From the IMG/VR virus record IMGVR_UViG_3300043640_000359, positions 1 through 59,537 of that record: a stretch of DNA of 59,537 bases; one strand, given 5' to 3'. The notes below the pieces were generated by a model. The model saw only the letters and a program-made list of their open reading frames with translations, did not search any database and was not told the DNA's origin. The stretch is from a virus. Of this stretch, positions 1 through 6,948 are shown in pieces (position 1 is the stretch's first letter; every line of letters starts with the position of its first letter). Position numbers and translations under genes: made by a program.

Positions 1-40
1 CGGTGGGCTGATAGGTGGCCGCGACATTGACACTCGCCAT
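1..40 (-). CDS. Terminase large subunit, first 13 codons (duplicate of contig end)
   Basis: Bases 40 down to 2 encode the first 13 residues of the large terminase, starting at the ATG on 38-40, one base after the TAG stop of the small terminase. The full gene is at 57915-59318. This fragment exists only because the contig ends overlap; it is not a second gene. Confidence 0.9.
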   Translation of the reverse strand, partial: MASVNVAATYQPT

Positions 41-259
41 GCTACCCGTCCGCCTTCTCAGCGATCTTGCTGGCGAGTTTGTTCAGGAGCGTGTCGAGCT
101 TTTCGCTGGCCGCATTCACCGCCTCGTGATGCGTCTGCACCGTGAGCTCCACACTCTCGGTGGGCTTGCCATCCATGTACTCGGCGCTGAGGCGGAGGTA
201 GTGATGCGCGTTCTTGCTGCTCCCACGAATGCCGCGGGCAATGGCGGCTTGAATCATGG
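1..259. repeat. Left copy of terminal direct repeat
   Basis: The first 259 bases match bases 59279-59537 with three differences, each C here and G in the other copy (111/59389, 120/59398, 132/59410). All three are synonymous in the terminase small subunit. This fits a circular or permuted genome whose assembly overlaps itself, with the two ends drawn from slightly different population variants. A true fixed terminal repeat is possible but would not explain the mismatches well. Confidence 0.9.
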
Positions 260-665
260 CCGGCTGTTCGGCCACCACCTTGCTGATCAACGCTTTCACG
301 CTGGCGCTCTTCTGGTGACTGTTGCCGCGGCCCTTGAAGCCGATGTTGCCCTTGCGAAAGGGGAAGAACTTATGCCCGTTTTTTAGGATGACGGGGTTGT
401 CGTAGTCCAACAGCTCGCGCTTCTGGTCCTCGGTCATGGGCGGCTTCTTGCCGAGCCGCACATCCAGTGCCGCCACATGCGCTTCCTTTTCTGCGATCTC
501 TTTGCGGAGTGCGGCCAGATGACGTTTGACCTGCGCTAAACTGACGCTATAGACCCGATTTGGCGTGCGCGCGACACCTTTCACCACCGTTTTCGGTGCT
601 TTTGTCACCTTTTTGGGGGTTTTAGGTGGCGAAAGCGCACGCTTCGCGGGTGCTGATTTGGTCAC
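42..665 (-). CDS. Putative terminase small subunit (TerS)
   Basis: A 207-residue basic protein and the first gene of the leftward late operon. It would recognise phage DNA and load the large terminase for packaging. The N-terminus is Lys/Pro/Ala-rich (about 35 residues), followed by a coiled-coil-like stretch (about 45-75). A Gly/Arg-rich segment (FKGRG, near residue 110) resembles the GRPKG motif of DUF5681-type packaging proteins, and a helical C-terminal part follows. The assignment rests mainly on position: its TAG stop lies one base before the large terminase start. The start is a GTG at 663-665 with no clear ribosome binding site, so the N-terminus is uncertain. A different DNA-binding function is possible. 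Confidence 0.6.
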   Translation of the reverse strand: MTKSAPAKRALSPPKTPKKVTKAPKTVVKGVARTPNRVYSVSLAQVKRHLAALRKEIAEKEAHVAALDVRLGKKPPMTEDQKRELLDYDNPVILKNGHKFFPFRKGNIGFKGRGNSHQKSASVKALISKVVAEQPAMIQAAIARGIRGSSKNAHHYLRLSAEYMDGKPTESVELTVQTHHEAVNAASEKLDTLLNKLASKIAEKADG

Positions 666-722
666 TTGGCTTGGGGAGGCTGTTGGGACGCACAGCGGAT
701 GGGTGTGAGCACCCTAGCTTAC

Positions 723-736
723 CACCTCGGGAGGTG
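723..736. promoter_or_regulatory. Palindrome upstream of the late operon, operator-like
   Basis: CACCTC-GG-GAGGTG is a perfect 6-base inverted repeat with a 2-base centre, about 58 bases upstream of the small terminase start. It could bind a dimeric regulator. It is a single copy, so its function is uncertain. Confidence 0.3.
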
Positions 737-887
737 ATCGCCTCGCTTTCACCACTCGCTGCCGTCCCGTGCATCACGAGTATGGGCCACCCCAACTGCT
801 GAAACACACGCAAAACATGTGATTTTTACCACTTTTCATGGCCTTCACGCAAGACATCACGCCCACCTCATTCTCCAACGAATTTTC

Positions 888-1003
888 GAATTCAACTCGC
901 CGAACGCGTTACTTAGCTATTGCTTAAGTATTCTTTTTTTTACCATAATTAAGGAAAAGGCCCAAAAGACCCTACCCTCCCCCGTGAACGGCGAGTTGAA
1001 TTC
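888..1003. repeat. 15-base inverted repeat flanking an AT-rich island (candidate replication origin)
   Basis: GAATTCAACTCGCCG at 888-902 is matched exactly by its reverse complement at 989-1003. The 86 bases between are far more AT-rich than the rest of the genome at their left end (runs of A and T at about 908-960, including CTTAAG and T8). A symmetric protein-binding site around an easily melted segment fits an origin or a divergent promoter operator. Confidence 0.45.
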
Positions 1004-1168
1004 CTTGAAGATCATGGTGCATTCGTTCACCACCTGGTAATGCCGGCCGTTCACCCGTCCCCCTCCGTTTTTCCGCTGACCCCATTCCGCTCATGAAGGG
1101 TCCAACCGTTTCACCTCCATCCCTTGGAGATCACTGTGACGGTCGGAAATTCACCCCGCAACCTCCAG

Positions 1169-1223
1169 TTATTTCGACCCTTTCTCGTGATTTCTGGGGT
1201 GACACACAATTTATTTCGACCCT
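1169..1223. repeat. Direct and inverted repeats just upstream of early promoter P1
   Basis: TTATTTCGACCCT occurs at 1169-1181 and 1211-1223, a spacing of 42 bases (four helical turns). GTTATTTC at 1168-1175 is also repeated inverted as GAAATAAC at 1228-1235, ending three bases before the -35 box of P1. The arrangement suggests an activator or repressor site for the first early promoter. Confidence 0.45.
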
Positions 1224-1237
1224 CTATGAAATAACTG

Positions 1238-1283
1238 TTGCCACACGGGAACGATTTGAGCCATACTACATTTCGTTGGTGGA
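1238..1283 (+). promoter_or_regulatory. Early promoter P1 (sigma70-like, repeated cassette)
   Basis: -35 TTGCCA at 1238-1243, 18-base spacer, -10 CATACT at 1262-1267. The block from TGTTG through TTTCGTTGG is shared with P2 (12176) and P3 (13706), including the spacer word GATTTGAG and the downstream word TTTCGTTGG. The transcript would have a leader of about 120 bases before the first early gene. Confidence 0.75.
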
Positions 1284-1357
1284 CGGCGAGAGGCGACATG
1301 AGATTCGCAAGCCGCTCACCACCGGCCGCAGATGATCCCGCCTGAGGGAGCGCGGCC

Positions 1358-1390
1358 AACGGAACGAACGGAACAGACGGAACGGAACGG
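1358..1390 (+). promoter_or_regulatory. GGAACG-repeat leader, copy 1
   Basis: Four GGAAC words in a purine-rich run directly before the ATG at 1394. Related leaders precede genes at 12257, 12877, 13791, 14588, 15799 and 18808. It probably provides the ribosome binding site and perhaps a further RNA signal. Confidence 0.6.
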
Positions 1391-1393
1391 ACC

Positions 1394-1873
1394 ATGACCA
1401 CCAAGACCTTCGCCTTCAACATCACGTTCACCCGGCCGGACGAAAACGACGCCATCACCTACGTGGTCGGTCACAACGTGACAGCCGACACCCGCGAAGA
1501 GGCCGATATCAAGGTTCGCGTGGCCAACGACCACCTCACGGTGTCGAAGGTCGAGCTCTTCGCGGTGATGGACGAAGACGGCAACGTCCTGGAAACCATC
1601 CCCACGCACGCGGCCGTGATTGCCAAGGCCGTGGCCGACATGGAGGCCTGGCGCCACATCAACATCACGGCCATCGACGCCACCGGCACCTACCGCGCCA
1701 CGCAACTCTGGACCAACGCCGACAACCAGGACGAGGCGCTCGCCAAGCTGGAAGAGTGGCGCACTCGCACCGACGCCGCTGGCCGGCTCGAGATGGCCCT
1801 CATTGCCGACCGCACCACCGTCCGCCGCTTTGTGGCCACCCCCGACGGCACGCTGACCGAGGTGGGTCGATGA
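1394..1873 (+). CDS. Hypothetical early protein, first gene after P1
   Basis: A soluble 159-residue protein of alternating beta and helix character, without Cys and with no domain I recognise. It is the first gene behind promoter P1 and the longest GGAACG leader, so it is probably an immediate-early, strongly expressed product. The ATG follows the purine-rich leader by four bases. Its TGA stop overlaps the ATG of the next gene (ATGA at 1870), suggesting translational coupling. Early phage genes in this position often act on host functions, but nothing in the sequence shows that. Confidence 0.75.
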   Translation: MTTKTFAFNITFTRPDENDAITYVVGHNVTADTREEADIKVRVANDHLTVSKVELFAVMDEDGNVLETIPTHAAVIAKAVADMEAWRHINITAIDATGTYRATQLWTNADNQDEALAKLEEWRTRTDAAGRLEMALIADRTTVRRFVATPDGTLTEVGR

Positions 1874-2664
1874 ACCCCTTCATCACCTACGCCGTGGACG
1901 CGCGGGTTGACGGCCGGCGCGAGATCCTGGACATCCGCCTGGTAGACTACCGCATCAAGGAGGAAGGCGCGCTCCCCCTGGTGCGGGAGGCGCTGGCGAA
2001 ACTCGCCGGCACCGTGGAGCTCCTGGGCCTGATGGGACCCGACCGCCGCTACCTCCAGATTGCGGCCACGCTCGCCCTGACCGCCTTCTTAGCCGCCTGC
2101 GGGTCCAAGGGAGGTCCCACCGGCCCGACCCCTACGGCCGATACCCCCACGGCCACGCGCGCTGTAGCGAGCTTCTACACGCCCGGCCAATGCGCCGGCC
2201 AATGCCGGATAGACGCCGCGCTGGCCCTGGTGGACTACGTGCAGACCGGGGAGGCGCTGCCGTGGACATCCCAGCCAGCTGGCGCGTGGTTCCGCGCGCA
2301 AGGCTTGACGGTCGCCATCGTGACCTACGCGCCAGAGTTCAACATCGCCGCCGACTGCTGTGCCGACAACGTGCTGCACGTCGGGAGCAAAGGCTTAGGG
2401 CCCATCCTCAGCGACGGTGAGCTCGTCGCCACGGCCGCCACGCTGCTGCACGAGGCGCGCCACAAACAGTTCCCGCACTCCTGTGCCGATGCGCGCCGCG
2501 ACCGCACCGAAGCCGAGCTGGGTGCCTGGGGTGTGCAGACCACGTTCATGGAGTGGGTCGCCACCAAGAGCACGAACCTCTCCATGTCCGACGCCAGCCG
2601 CGCCGACATCCTCAGCTTCGTCAACACCATCCGTGGCTATCAGTTCTGTGGAGCCGGCCAATGA
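1870..2664 (+). CDS. Putative lipoprotein with HExxH metallopeptidase-like motif
   Basis: 264 residues from the ATGA-coupled start. Residues 61-77 form a hydrophobic segment ending in the lipobox LAAC (Cys77), then a Gly/Pro/Thr-rich linker. The body carries HEARH at 194-198, with acidic residues at 215 and 217 that could supply a third zinc ligand in gluzincin style, and paired Cys (108/112, 163/164, 205, 260) suggesting disulfides outside the cytoplasm. An internal ATG at 2032 (residue 55) would give a textbook lipoprotein signal peptide of 22 residues, so the first 54 residues may be a separate cytosolic piece or not translated. I infer a secreted, lipid-anchored zinc protein. Whether it cleaves peptides is unknown. 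Confidence 0.65.
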   Translation: MNPFITYAVDARVDGRREILDIRLVDYRIKEEGALPLVREALAKLAGTVELLGLMGPDRRYLQIAATLALTAFLAACGSKGGPTGPTPTADTPTATRAVASFYTPGQCAGQCRIDAALALVDYVQTGEALPWTSQPAGAWFRAQGLTVAIVTYAPEFNIAADCCADNVLHVGSKGLGPILSDGELVATAATLLHEARHKQFPHSCADARRDRTEAELGAWGVQTTFMEWVATKSTNLSMSDASRADILSFVNTIRGYQFCGAGQ

Positions 2665-3173
2665 TCTGCCACAACCCCACGTCGCTCCGCGGCGAATGTC
2701 CGATGATGTTCCATAGCTGCGGGGAGTGGGGTGGCACCGAGTGCCTGCATGCACCCAAGGAGACGACACCAATGCCTGAGATGAAGATCACCATTGCCTA
2801 CGCCGACGGCGTGGGACCACCACGCAGCCAGACCTTTACCCTCGACGAGGGCACCGTTGCGGCGCTCACGGCACCGCGTGTTCCGCATCACGAGTCCCGA
2901 GCCGAAGCGACGCAACGTATCACCGACTACCTGATGACGCGGCCACCCGCGCTTGAGCTCCATATGCAGGTGGGCGCGGTGCTCGACGCCATGTGGGTGT
3001 GCGGCTTCGAAGTGGCGCACCACGATGTCTACGGCAAGGCGCAACAGGAGGCCTACGCCCGCGGCCGCACCGACGCCACCCGCGACATCGCCAAGGCCGT
3101 GACCAAGCTCCTCGACGCCAGCTCGGTGGGTGAACTGACGCGTGTGTTGGAGAAGGGATTGGCCGGCAAATGA
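2661..3173 (+). CDS. Hypothetical protein with Cys-rich N-terminus
   Basis: 170 residues from an ATG coupled (ATGA) to the lipoprotein gene. The first 30 residues hold four Cys and two His and could bind zinc; the rest is soluble and helical. A second start, ATG 2772, has a good AAGGAG site (2757-2762) nine bases upstream and would give a 133-residue protein without the Cys-rich part. I keep the longer form because it leaves no gap in a densely packed operon, but both may be made. No known domain recognised. Confidence 0.65.
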   Translation: MICHNPTSLRGECPMMFHSCGEWGGTECLHAPKETTPMPEMKITIAYADGVGPPRSQTFTLDEGTVAALTAPRVPHHESRAEATQRITDYLMTRPPALELHMQVGAVLDAMWVCGFEVAHHDVYGKAQQEAYARGRTDATRDIAKAVTKLLDASSVGELTRVLEKGLAGK

Positions 3174-3445
3174 TCCAGGTGCTCCTCGTCGGCATCACCG
3201 TGTTGGTGGGCGTGCTGCTGGGTGGGTGGATGGGCGAGCAATACGCCGCACCCACGCTCCCACGGCCGCACCCTAACGACATCGCCATCCTCGAGACCAC
3301 CACCGTGCACCGCGGCTCCATTCACGTGGAGGCGCATATCGTGCGCGTGGGCAACGCCTGTCAGCTGGTGTGGAGCGAGCACACCACCACGGACGAGGGT
3401 GCCTACCCCCGCACGACCACGAGCTGGAGTGTGGCATGCCCATGA
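3170..3445 (+). CDS. Small membrane-anchored hypothetical protein
   Basis: 91 residues. Residues 2-22 are a strongly hydrophobic helix (signal anchor), followed by a beta-rich domain of about 65 residues with two Cys. It most likely sits in the inner membrane with its C-terminus outside. The start overlaps the previous stop (ATGA). The function is unknown. Confidence 0.7.
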   Translation: MIQVLLVGITVLVGVLLGGWMGEQYAAPTLPRPHPNDIAILETTTVHRGSIHVEAHIVRVGNACQLVWSEHTTTDEGAYPRTTTSWSVACP

Positions 3446-3807
3446 CGCTCGAGATTGGAAAATACTACCGGGACCGACAGGGCCATGCGTGGACCGTGCT
3501 GGATATCCACGTCGGTCAGTCCGGCACGCGCGTGACCGTCGCACGGTGGGACGCCGCCGTCTACCGCACACGGCTCTACCGCTGGGACGGCCGCTACGAC
3601 AACGTCGTAGAGGACCCCTGGGATCTGGTGGAGGAGTGCAAGCCGGTCGCTATCGAACCGGACGACGCACCAGAGCGACTGCGACGCAAGGCAAACCAGG
3701 AATGGGAGATGGCCGGTCTGGCGCGGCAAGACGGTGACACCAAGGCCGCGACGCAACACACACTCAGCGCGCGATGGTATGAACGTCAACTGAGCGAGCG
3801 TCAATGA
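3442..3807 (+). CDS. Hypothetical small soluble protein
   Basis: 121 residues: an N-terminal beta-rich half (GKYYRDRQGHAWTV, like small SH3-type barrels) and a charged helical C-terminal half. The ATG at 3442 overlaps the previous stop. An alternative ATG at 3436 has a GGAG at better spacing and would add two residues. No function assigned. Confidence 0.65.
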   Translation: MTLEIGKYYRDRQGHAWTVLDIHVGQSGTRVTVARWDAAVYRTRLYRWDGRYDNVVEDPWDLVEECKPVAIEPDDAPERLRRKANQEWEMAGLARQDGDTKAATQHTLSARWYERQLSERQ

Positions 3808-4154
3808 CGTTCGACGAACAGTCGGCGGCATGTGACCACGTGCCCTACATCCACGACGTGCTATCGAACCACTGGCAATGTCTCTGCGGCCAGACCTCGA
3901 CGCCTGTGACGACCGTCTGTCCGTCCGCTGTCTGCGTGCCATGCAAGGAGAAACGTATGAACTTGGTCGAAGGCGTGTTGGCCGAATGCACGCGGGTGCG
4001 CGCGTTGCTCCCGCTCTACGACGAGATCCCAACCGGCATCTTCGCGGCCACGATGATGCGCGCGTCCCTCGAGCGCGCCGACCAGGCCATTGGCTCGGGC
4101 GATGTCGTGGCCCTGCTCGCCATCTACGAAGATTTGAAAGGCTACACGGCATGA
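3804..4154 (+). CDS. Hypothetical protein: Cys-rich N-terminus plus helical C-terminal domain
   Basis: 116 residues. The first 50 contain six Cys and a few His in zinc-finger-like spacing. From Met52 (ATG 3957, preceded by AAGGAGA) the sequence is a helical module of about 65 residues ending in GDVVALLAIYEDLKGY, a type seen as a stand-alone protein in other phages. The gene may therefore yield two products from two starts. Coupled by ATGA to both neighbours. Confidence 0.65.
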   Translation: MTFDEQSAACDHVPYIHDVLSNHWQCLCGQTSTPVTTVCPSAVCVPCKEKRMNLVEGVLAECTRVRALLPLYDEIPTGIFAATMMRASLERADQAIGSGDVVALLAIYEDLKGYTA

Positions 4155-4684
4155 GCGCGCCGAACGGCTCCGGCATTCAACGCTTCAAGACCGCCACCAC
4201 GCTTGTGGTGCATTGGTGCATGGGTGCCATGATCGGCGCGGGCGTCCTCATTCCGGCCACGCCGCTGGCCCTGTACACGTTCGCCATTTTCGGCGCGCTG
4301 TATGTGGCCGGCCAACTGTTCATGGCGTTGGTGCTGGCCACCGAGCGCCGGCTCTACCCGCCACAACCCAAGCCGAAGCCGGCGCGCACGCACTGCCCGT
4401 ATTGTGGCATCGTGCAGCCACACACCGAGCTTGAGCGCCAGATGCTCACGCCCTACAAAGAGACGCGCGTCGATAGTCGCCCCGATAAGATTGTTCTAGC
4501 GTCGATGGGTGGTGTGCGATCGCACACAATTCCAATCGGCACACCGGATGGTGGACCGGAGACGATTGTGTCGTTCTTGCCCGAAGGTGGCGACGGATGT
4601 CCCAACTGTGGGAGTGTCGTGGGGTGGATTCACGGTGCCATCAAAACCTGCGGCCCATGCGGCCATCAGTGGAGGCTCTCGTGA
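4151..4684 (+). CDS. Membrane protein with zinc ribbon
   Basis: 177 residues. Two hydrophobic helices (about 19-38 and 45-65) are followed by a Pro/Lys linker. The cytosolic C-terminal domain has paired CXXC motifs (CPYC, CPNC, CGPC), a classic zinc ribbon layout. The zinc domain is tethered to the membrane, which would suit a host-takeover or membrane-docking role, but this is inference. ATGA and GTGA overlaps tie it to its neighbours. Confidence 0.7.
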   Translation: MSAPNGSGIQRFKTATTLVVHWCMGAMIGAGVLIPATPLALYTFAIFGALYVAGQLFMALVLATERRLYPPQPKPKPARTHCPYCGIVQPHTELERQMLTPYKETRVDSRPDKIVLASMGGVRSHTIPIGTPDGGPETIVSFLPEGGDGCPNCGSVVGWIHGAIKTCGPCGHQWRLS

Positions 4685-4866
4685 GCACCGGACCCGCGCC
4701 GTCCAGTCCGCAGGATGCCCTTCGCGCCAAGGTGTGGGAGCTCCACTCGATGGGCCTGAGCTATGCCTCCATTGCGGCACGTCTGCACCTCACGTGGCGC
4801 GACGCCAAGATACTGGTGCGTGAGGCACAGTCCAATCTCTACGACAACGGCCGGGTGAAGCCATGA
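4681..4866 (+). CDS. Small HTH-type putative DNA-binding protein
   Basis: 61 residues starting at GTG 4681 with GGAGG six bases upstream and a GTGA overlap with the previous stop. The core LHSMGLSYASIAARLHLTW fits a sigma-factor or resolvase-type helix-turn-helix (helix, SYASIAARL turn, recognition helix). Likely a small transcription regulator; no target can be named. Confidence 0.65.
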   Translation: MSTGPAPSSPQDALRAKVWELHSMGLSYASIAARLHLTWRDAKILVREAQSNLYDNGRVKP

Positions 4867-5309
4867 AGACATCAGAGAAACTTGCGTTCGTCAAGCGACA
4901 GTTGAAATCCTATCGGTCTCTCGCGCGCCGCTCCGGAAGCTTCCAGCAGTGGATTGAACTGAAGATGGGCGTGAGTCGGCTCACCGCCTCCGAGCTGATC
5001 CGCAAGGCCCGCATCGATCTCCGTATGGAGGAATGCGACGCGCCGCTCAACGCACGCTGTGTGCCGTTGATTGTGGAGCAGGAGAATCTTGCGCAAGCGG
5101 AACCCGTGAGCGACGACACGCAGGTCGACGTGGTCACGGTCAAGACCTTCACGCGCACGCTCTCGACGGCGACGTTGCGCGAGGCACTCTCGCTCCCACC
5201 GGACACCGTCTTCTACACTGAGGTGCCATCCGGAGGCGACTGGTCCGGCATGCGCATTGAACTCGGACGCGAGTGCACCCTCTACGCCACCTGGATCGAA
5301 CGCGAGTAG
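4863..5309 (+). CDS. Hypothetical protein with basic N-terminal helices
   Basis: 148 residues. The first 60 are basic and helical with an HTH-like pattern (MGVSRLTASELIRKARID). The rest is beta-rich with a C-terminal segment rich in aromatic and charged residues. It may be DNA-binding. ATGA overlap with the small HTH gene upstream. Confidence 0.65.
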   Translation: MKTSEKLAFVKRQLKSYRSLARRSGSFQQWIELKMGVSRLTASELIRKARIDLRMEECDAPLNARCVPLIVEQENLAQAEPVSDDTQVDVVTVKTFTRTLSTATLREALSLPPDTVFYTEVPSGGDWSGMRIELGRECTLYATWIERE

Positions 5310-5311
5310 CC

Positions 5312-5653
5312 ATGGCGTGGAAATACGTCATCATGCGCGTGGGCAACCGAGAGGTGCCAGTCCTCTTCCCAGAGAGCATGGTCCACGCGCATATGGCCGA
5401 GATGATGCAACTCTACTTTGCCACCGAGGCACAGTTTCTGGCGGGTGGTGTGCTCTCTACCGACGCCGTACGGAAGATTGCCGACAGTGTCACGGCAGCA
5501 AGTGCCGGCTCCTGCGAGGTGCGGGTGTTGGTGGCCCGCGACTCTGGTTCCGAGACGCTCGGGATCAAGAGTAGGTTCCACGACACGGCGGTCATCAACA
5601 TGCATCCTTACACCGGTGGCTACGTTGAGGACGAGGAGGATCCCAATGGGTAA
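5312..5653 (+). CDS. Hypothetical small protein
   Basis: 113 residues, mixed alpha/beta, beginning MAWKYVIMRVGNREVPVLFP, a strand-turn-strand opening common in small phage early proteins. It starts two bases after the previous stop and overlaps the next gene by eight bases. No function recognised. Confidence 0.65.
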   Translation: MAWKYVIMRVGNREVPVLFPESMVHAHMAEMMQLYFATEAQFLAGGVLSTDAVRKIADSVTAASAGSCEVRVLVARDSGSETLGIKSRFHDTAVINMHPYTGGYVEDEEDPNG

Positions 5654-5825
5654 CACACGCATCGTGGCGGCGCGCATCGTGGAGAAGGTGCTGGCGCACT
5701 TCGCAGATGACGACGAATATCTGGAGACGTTGAAGCGGCGCGAACCCGCCGAAGAGTTCGAACAGCTGCGCGAGGACCTCACCAACATCGTCGCCACCGA
5801 GATGGACGACCGTGTCATCTACTAA
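5646..5825 (+). CDS. Hypothetical small acidic helical protein
   Basis: 59 residues, nearly all helix, acidic and without Cys. The start overlaps the end of the previous gene by eight bases and its stop overlaps the next start. No function recognised. Confidence 0.6.
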   Translation: MGNTRIVAARIVEKVLAHFADDDEYLETLKRREPAEEFEQLREDLTNIVATEMDDRVIY

Positions 5826-6432
5826 CCGGTGGGGCATTGAACGAGAGGACCGCATCGCGCTCACGCACGACGAGGTGTTGAAGTATCTCGCCGCGCGACG
5901 GAGCCGGCCGCGGCCAAAGGAGGCGGTAGATATCCTGACGTGGCTGCGCGGCCGGTGGGTGTGTTCCGCGGCCCACGCCCGCACCCGACTCCAAGAAGCC
6001 GGCGTGGAATGGCAGACGGGCGTCGACGACGTCTGCATCCCCACGGCCGCGGTCCGGCCCAACGTCCTCCGAGACTGGGCGATTCTGGCTGCGGAGGTTG
6101 CCCTTAGCGGCCACGTCGACGACGCCGGTATGCTTCGCCTGGGCTTGGGCCGGCTCGCCAAGCAAGGCAATCTGGTGAGCCAGCGGGTCGAGGCGCTGGA
6201 AGCCGTGCTCGCCGCGGTATTGGCCGGTGACCCGCTGCGCTACAACGGCGAATATCCCGAGGCGACATGCGCCCACTGCGGCCGCACAGCCACCTACAAC
6301 GGCTTCAATGCACAGCCGCAATTCACGTTGACCCTACACGATCACAAGGAGGACTGTCCGTGGCGCCAGGCAAACGAAACGCTTCCGGTAACTACCCGGT
6401 TCTCGCCGTTGCGGTCTCGGCGAGCGAGGTGA
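5812..6432 (+). CDS. Hypothetical protein with C-terminal zinc ribbon
   Basis: 206 residues from GTG 5812. The N-terminal 130 residues are helical, with a winged-helix-like stretch (VDILTWLRGRWVCSAAHAR). The C-terminal part holds CAHC and a downstream HKEDC that would complete a zinc site. The last 70 bases overlap the next gene in another frame. Confidence 0.65.
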   Translation: MSSTNRWGIEREDRIALTHDEVLKYLAARRSRPRPKEAVDILTWLRGRWVCSAAHARTRLQEAGVEWQTGVDDVCIPTAAVRPNVLRDWAILAAEVALSGHVDDAGMLRLGLGRLAKQGNLVSQRVEALEAVLAAVLAGDPLRYNGEYPEATCAHCGRTATYNGFNAQPQFTLTLHDHKEDCPWRQANETLPVTTRFSPLRSRRAR

Positions 6433-6578
6433 TTGCCGGGATGAAGCTGTTCACCACCGATGGATGGCGCGAGGTGGCCGTCACGTTGATCGAAGACGGC
6501 GACGTCACCTTCACCTTCGAGGACGACGACGACACCTTCACGATTGAGAATCGTATGGTGATCGCGTCGATGTACTGA
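6360..6578 (+). CDS. Hypothetical small beta-rich protein
   Basis: 72 residues. GTG 6360 is chosen because a near-perfect Shine-Dalgarno, AAGGAGGA (6346-6353), lies six bases upstream inside the previous gene. The protein has strongly alternating strands and an acidic patch (EDDDDTF). No known domain. Confidence 0.6.
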   Translation: MAPGKRNASGNYPVLAVAVSASEVIAGMKLFTTDGWREVAVTLIEDGDVTFTFEDDDDTFTIENRMVIASMY

Positions 6579-6772
6579 TGGGACACTACGACGAACAATT
6601 CGCGGAACTCGATCGTCGCGCCGCGGAAGAGCAACGACGACGACGCGCGGTCGTGGCTGAGCACCTCCTCCTGGCGCACGAAGCGTTGCAGGACGTTGCG
6701 AAGAGCCGCGAGACGGCGCTCGTCGCTACGAAGATCGAGGAAGCACAGATGTGGTTGGAGCGCGCCAAGTGA
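6578..6772 (+). CDS. Possible Acb2/Tad1-type anti-defence hairpin protein
   Basis: 64 residues, predicted to form two long helices. The C-terminal pattern RETALVATKIEEAQMWLERA is very close in style to the end of Acb2/Tad1 helical-hairpin proteins (typically ...TKLEEAxMWLxxA), which sequester cyclic nucleotide signals of CBASS, Thoeris and type III CRISPR systems. The length (usually 65-100 residues in that family) and its place among early genes fit. This is family resemblance by eye only; the N-terminal half is generic charged helix. Confidence 0.45.
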   Translation: MGHYDEQFAELDRRAAEEQRRRRAVVAEHLLLAHEALQDVAKSRETALVATKIEEAQMWLERAK

Positions 6773-6948
6773 ACAACCAGCAGCTCGCTCAGTTGCTTGT
6801 CGACATCACCTCCGTGGCAGCATCGTTGCACGACCTCGTGGCGTGGATGCGTTACGAACTGAACATCGCGCTGTCGGTCATCGCCGCGTCGCTGGCTGTG
6901 ATGGCGGTGACGTTGGCCTTCAAACGGTTCCACGGCTATGACGACTAG
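6769..6948 (+). CDS. Small single-pass membrane protein
   Basis: 59 residues from GTG 6769 (GTGA overlap). An amphipathic N-terminal helix is followed by one transmembrane helix (about residues 31-50) and a short basic tail. The function is unknown. It sits directly after the Acb2-like candidate. Confidence 0.6.
   Translation: MNNQQLAQLLVDITSVAASLHDLVAWMRYELNIALSVIAASLAVMAVTLAFKRFHGYDD

Larger units (their letters stand above)
666..1393. other. Control region between divergent units: candidate origin and promoters
   Basis: This 728-base stretch separates the leftward late operon from the rightward early operon and holds no convincing gene. It contains a 14-base palindrome (723-736), an AT-rich island (about 880-960) enclosed by a perfect 15-base inverted repeat (888-902 and 989-1003), two 13-base direct repeats (1169-1181 and 1211-1223), a promoter (1238-1267) and a GGAACG-repeat leader (1358-1390). 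Two short open frames here (819-1040 and 1093-1335) lack ribosome sites and protein-like composition. The leftward promoter must also lie here, but I cannot place it with confidence. Confidence 0.7.

Noticed and set aside
42-665. Lys/Pro-rich start of TerS as a histone-like protein
   Set aside because: The region is only about 35 residues long, and the one-base spacing to the large terminase gene makes a packaging role more likely.
819-1335. Short open frames in the control region (819-1040 and 1093-1335)
   Set aside because: No ribosome site, composition set by the AT-rich island and repeats, and they overlap promoter P1 elements.
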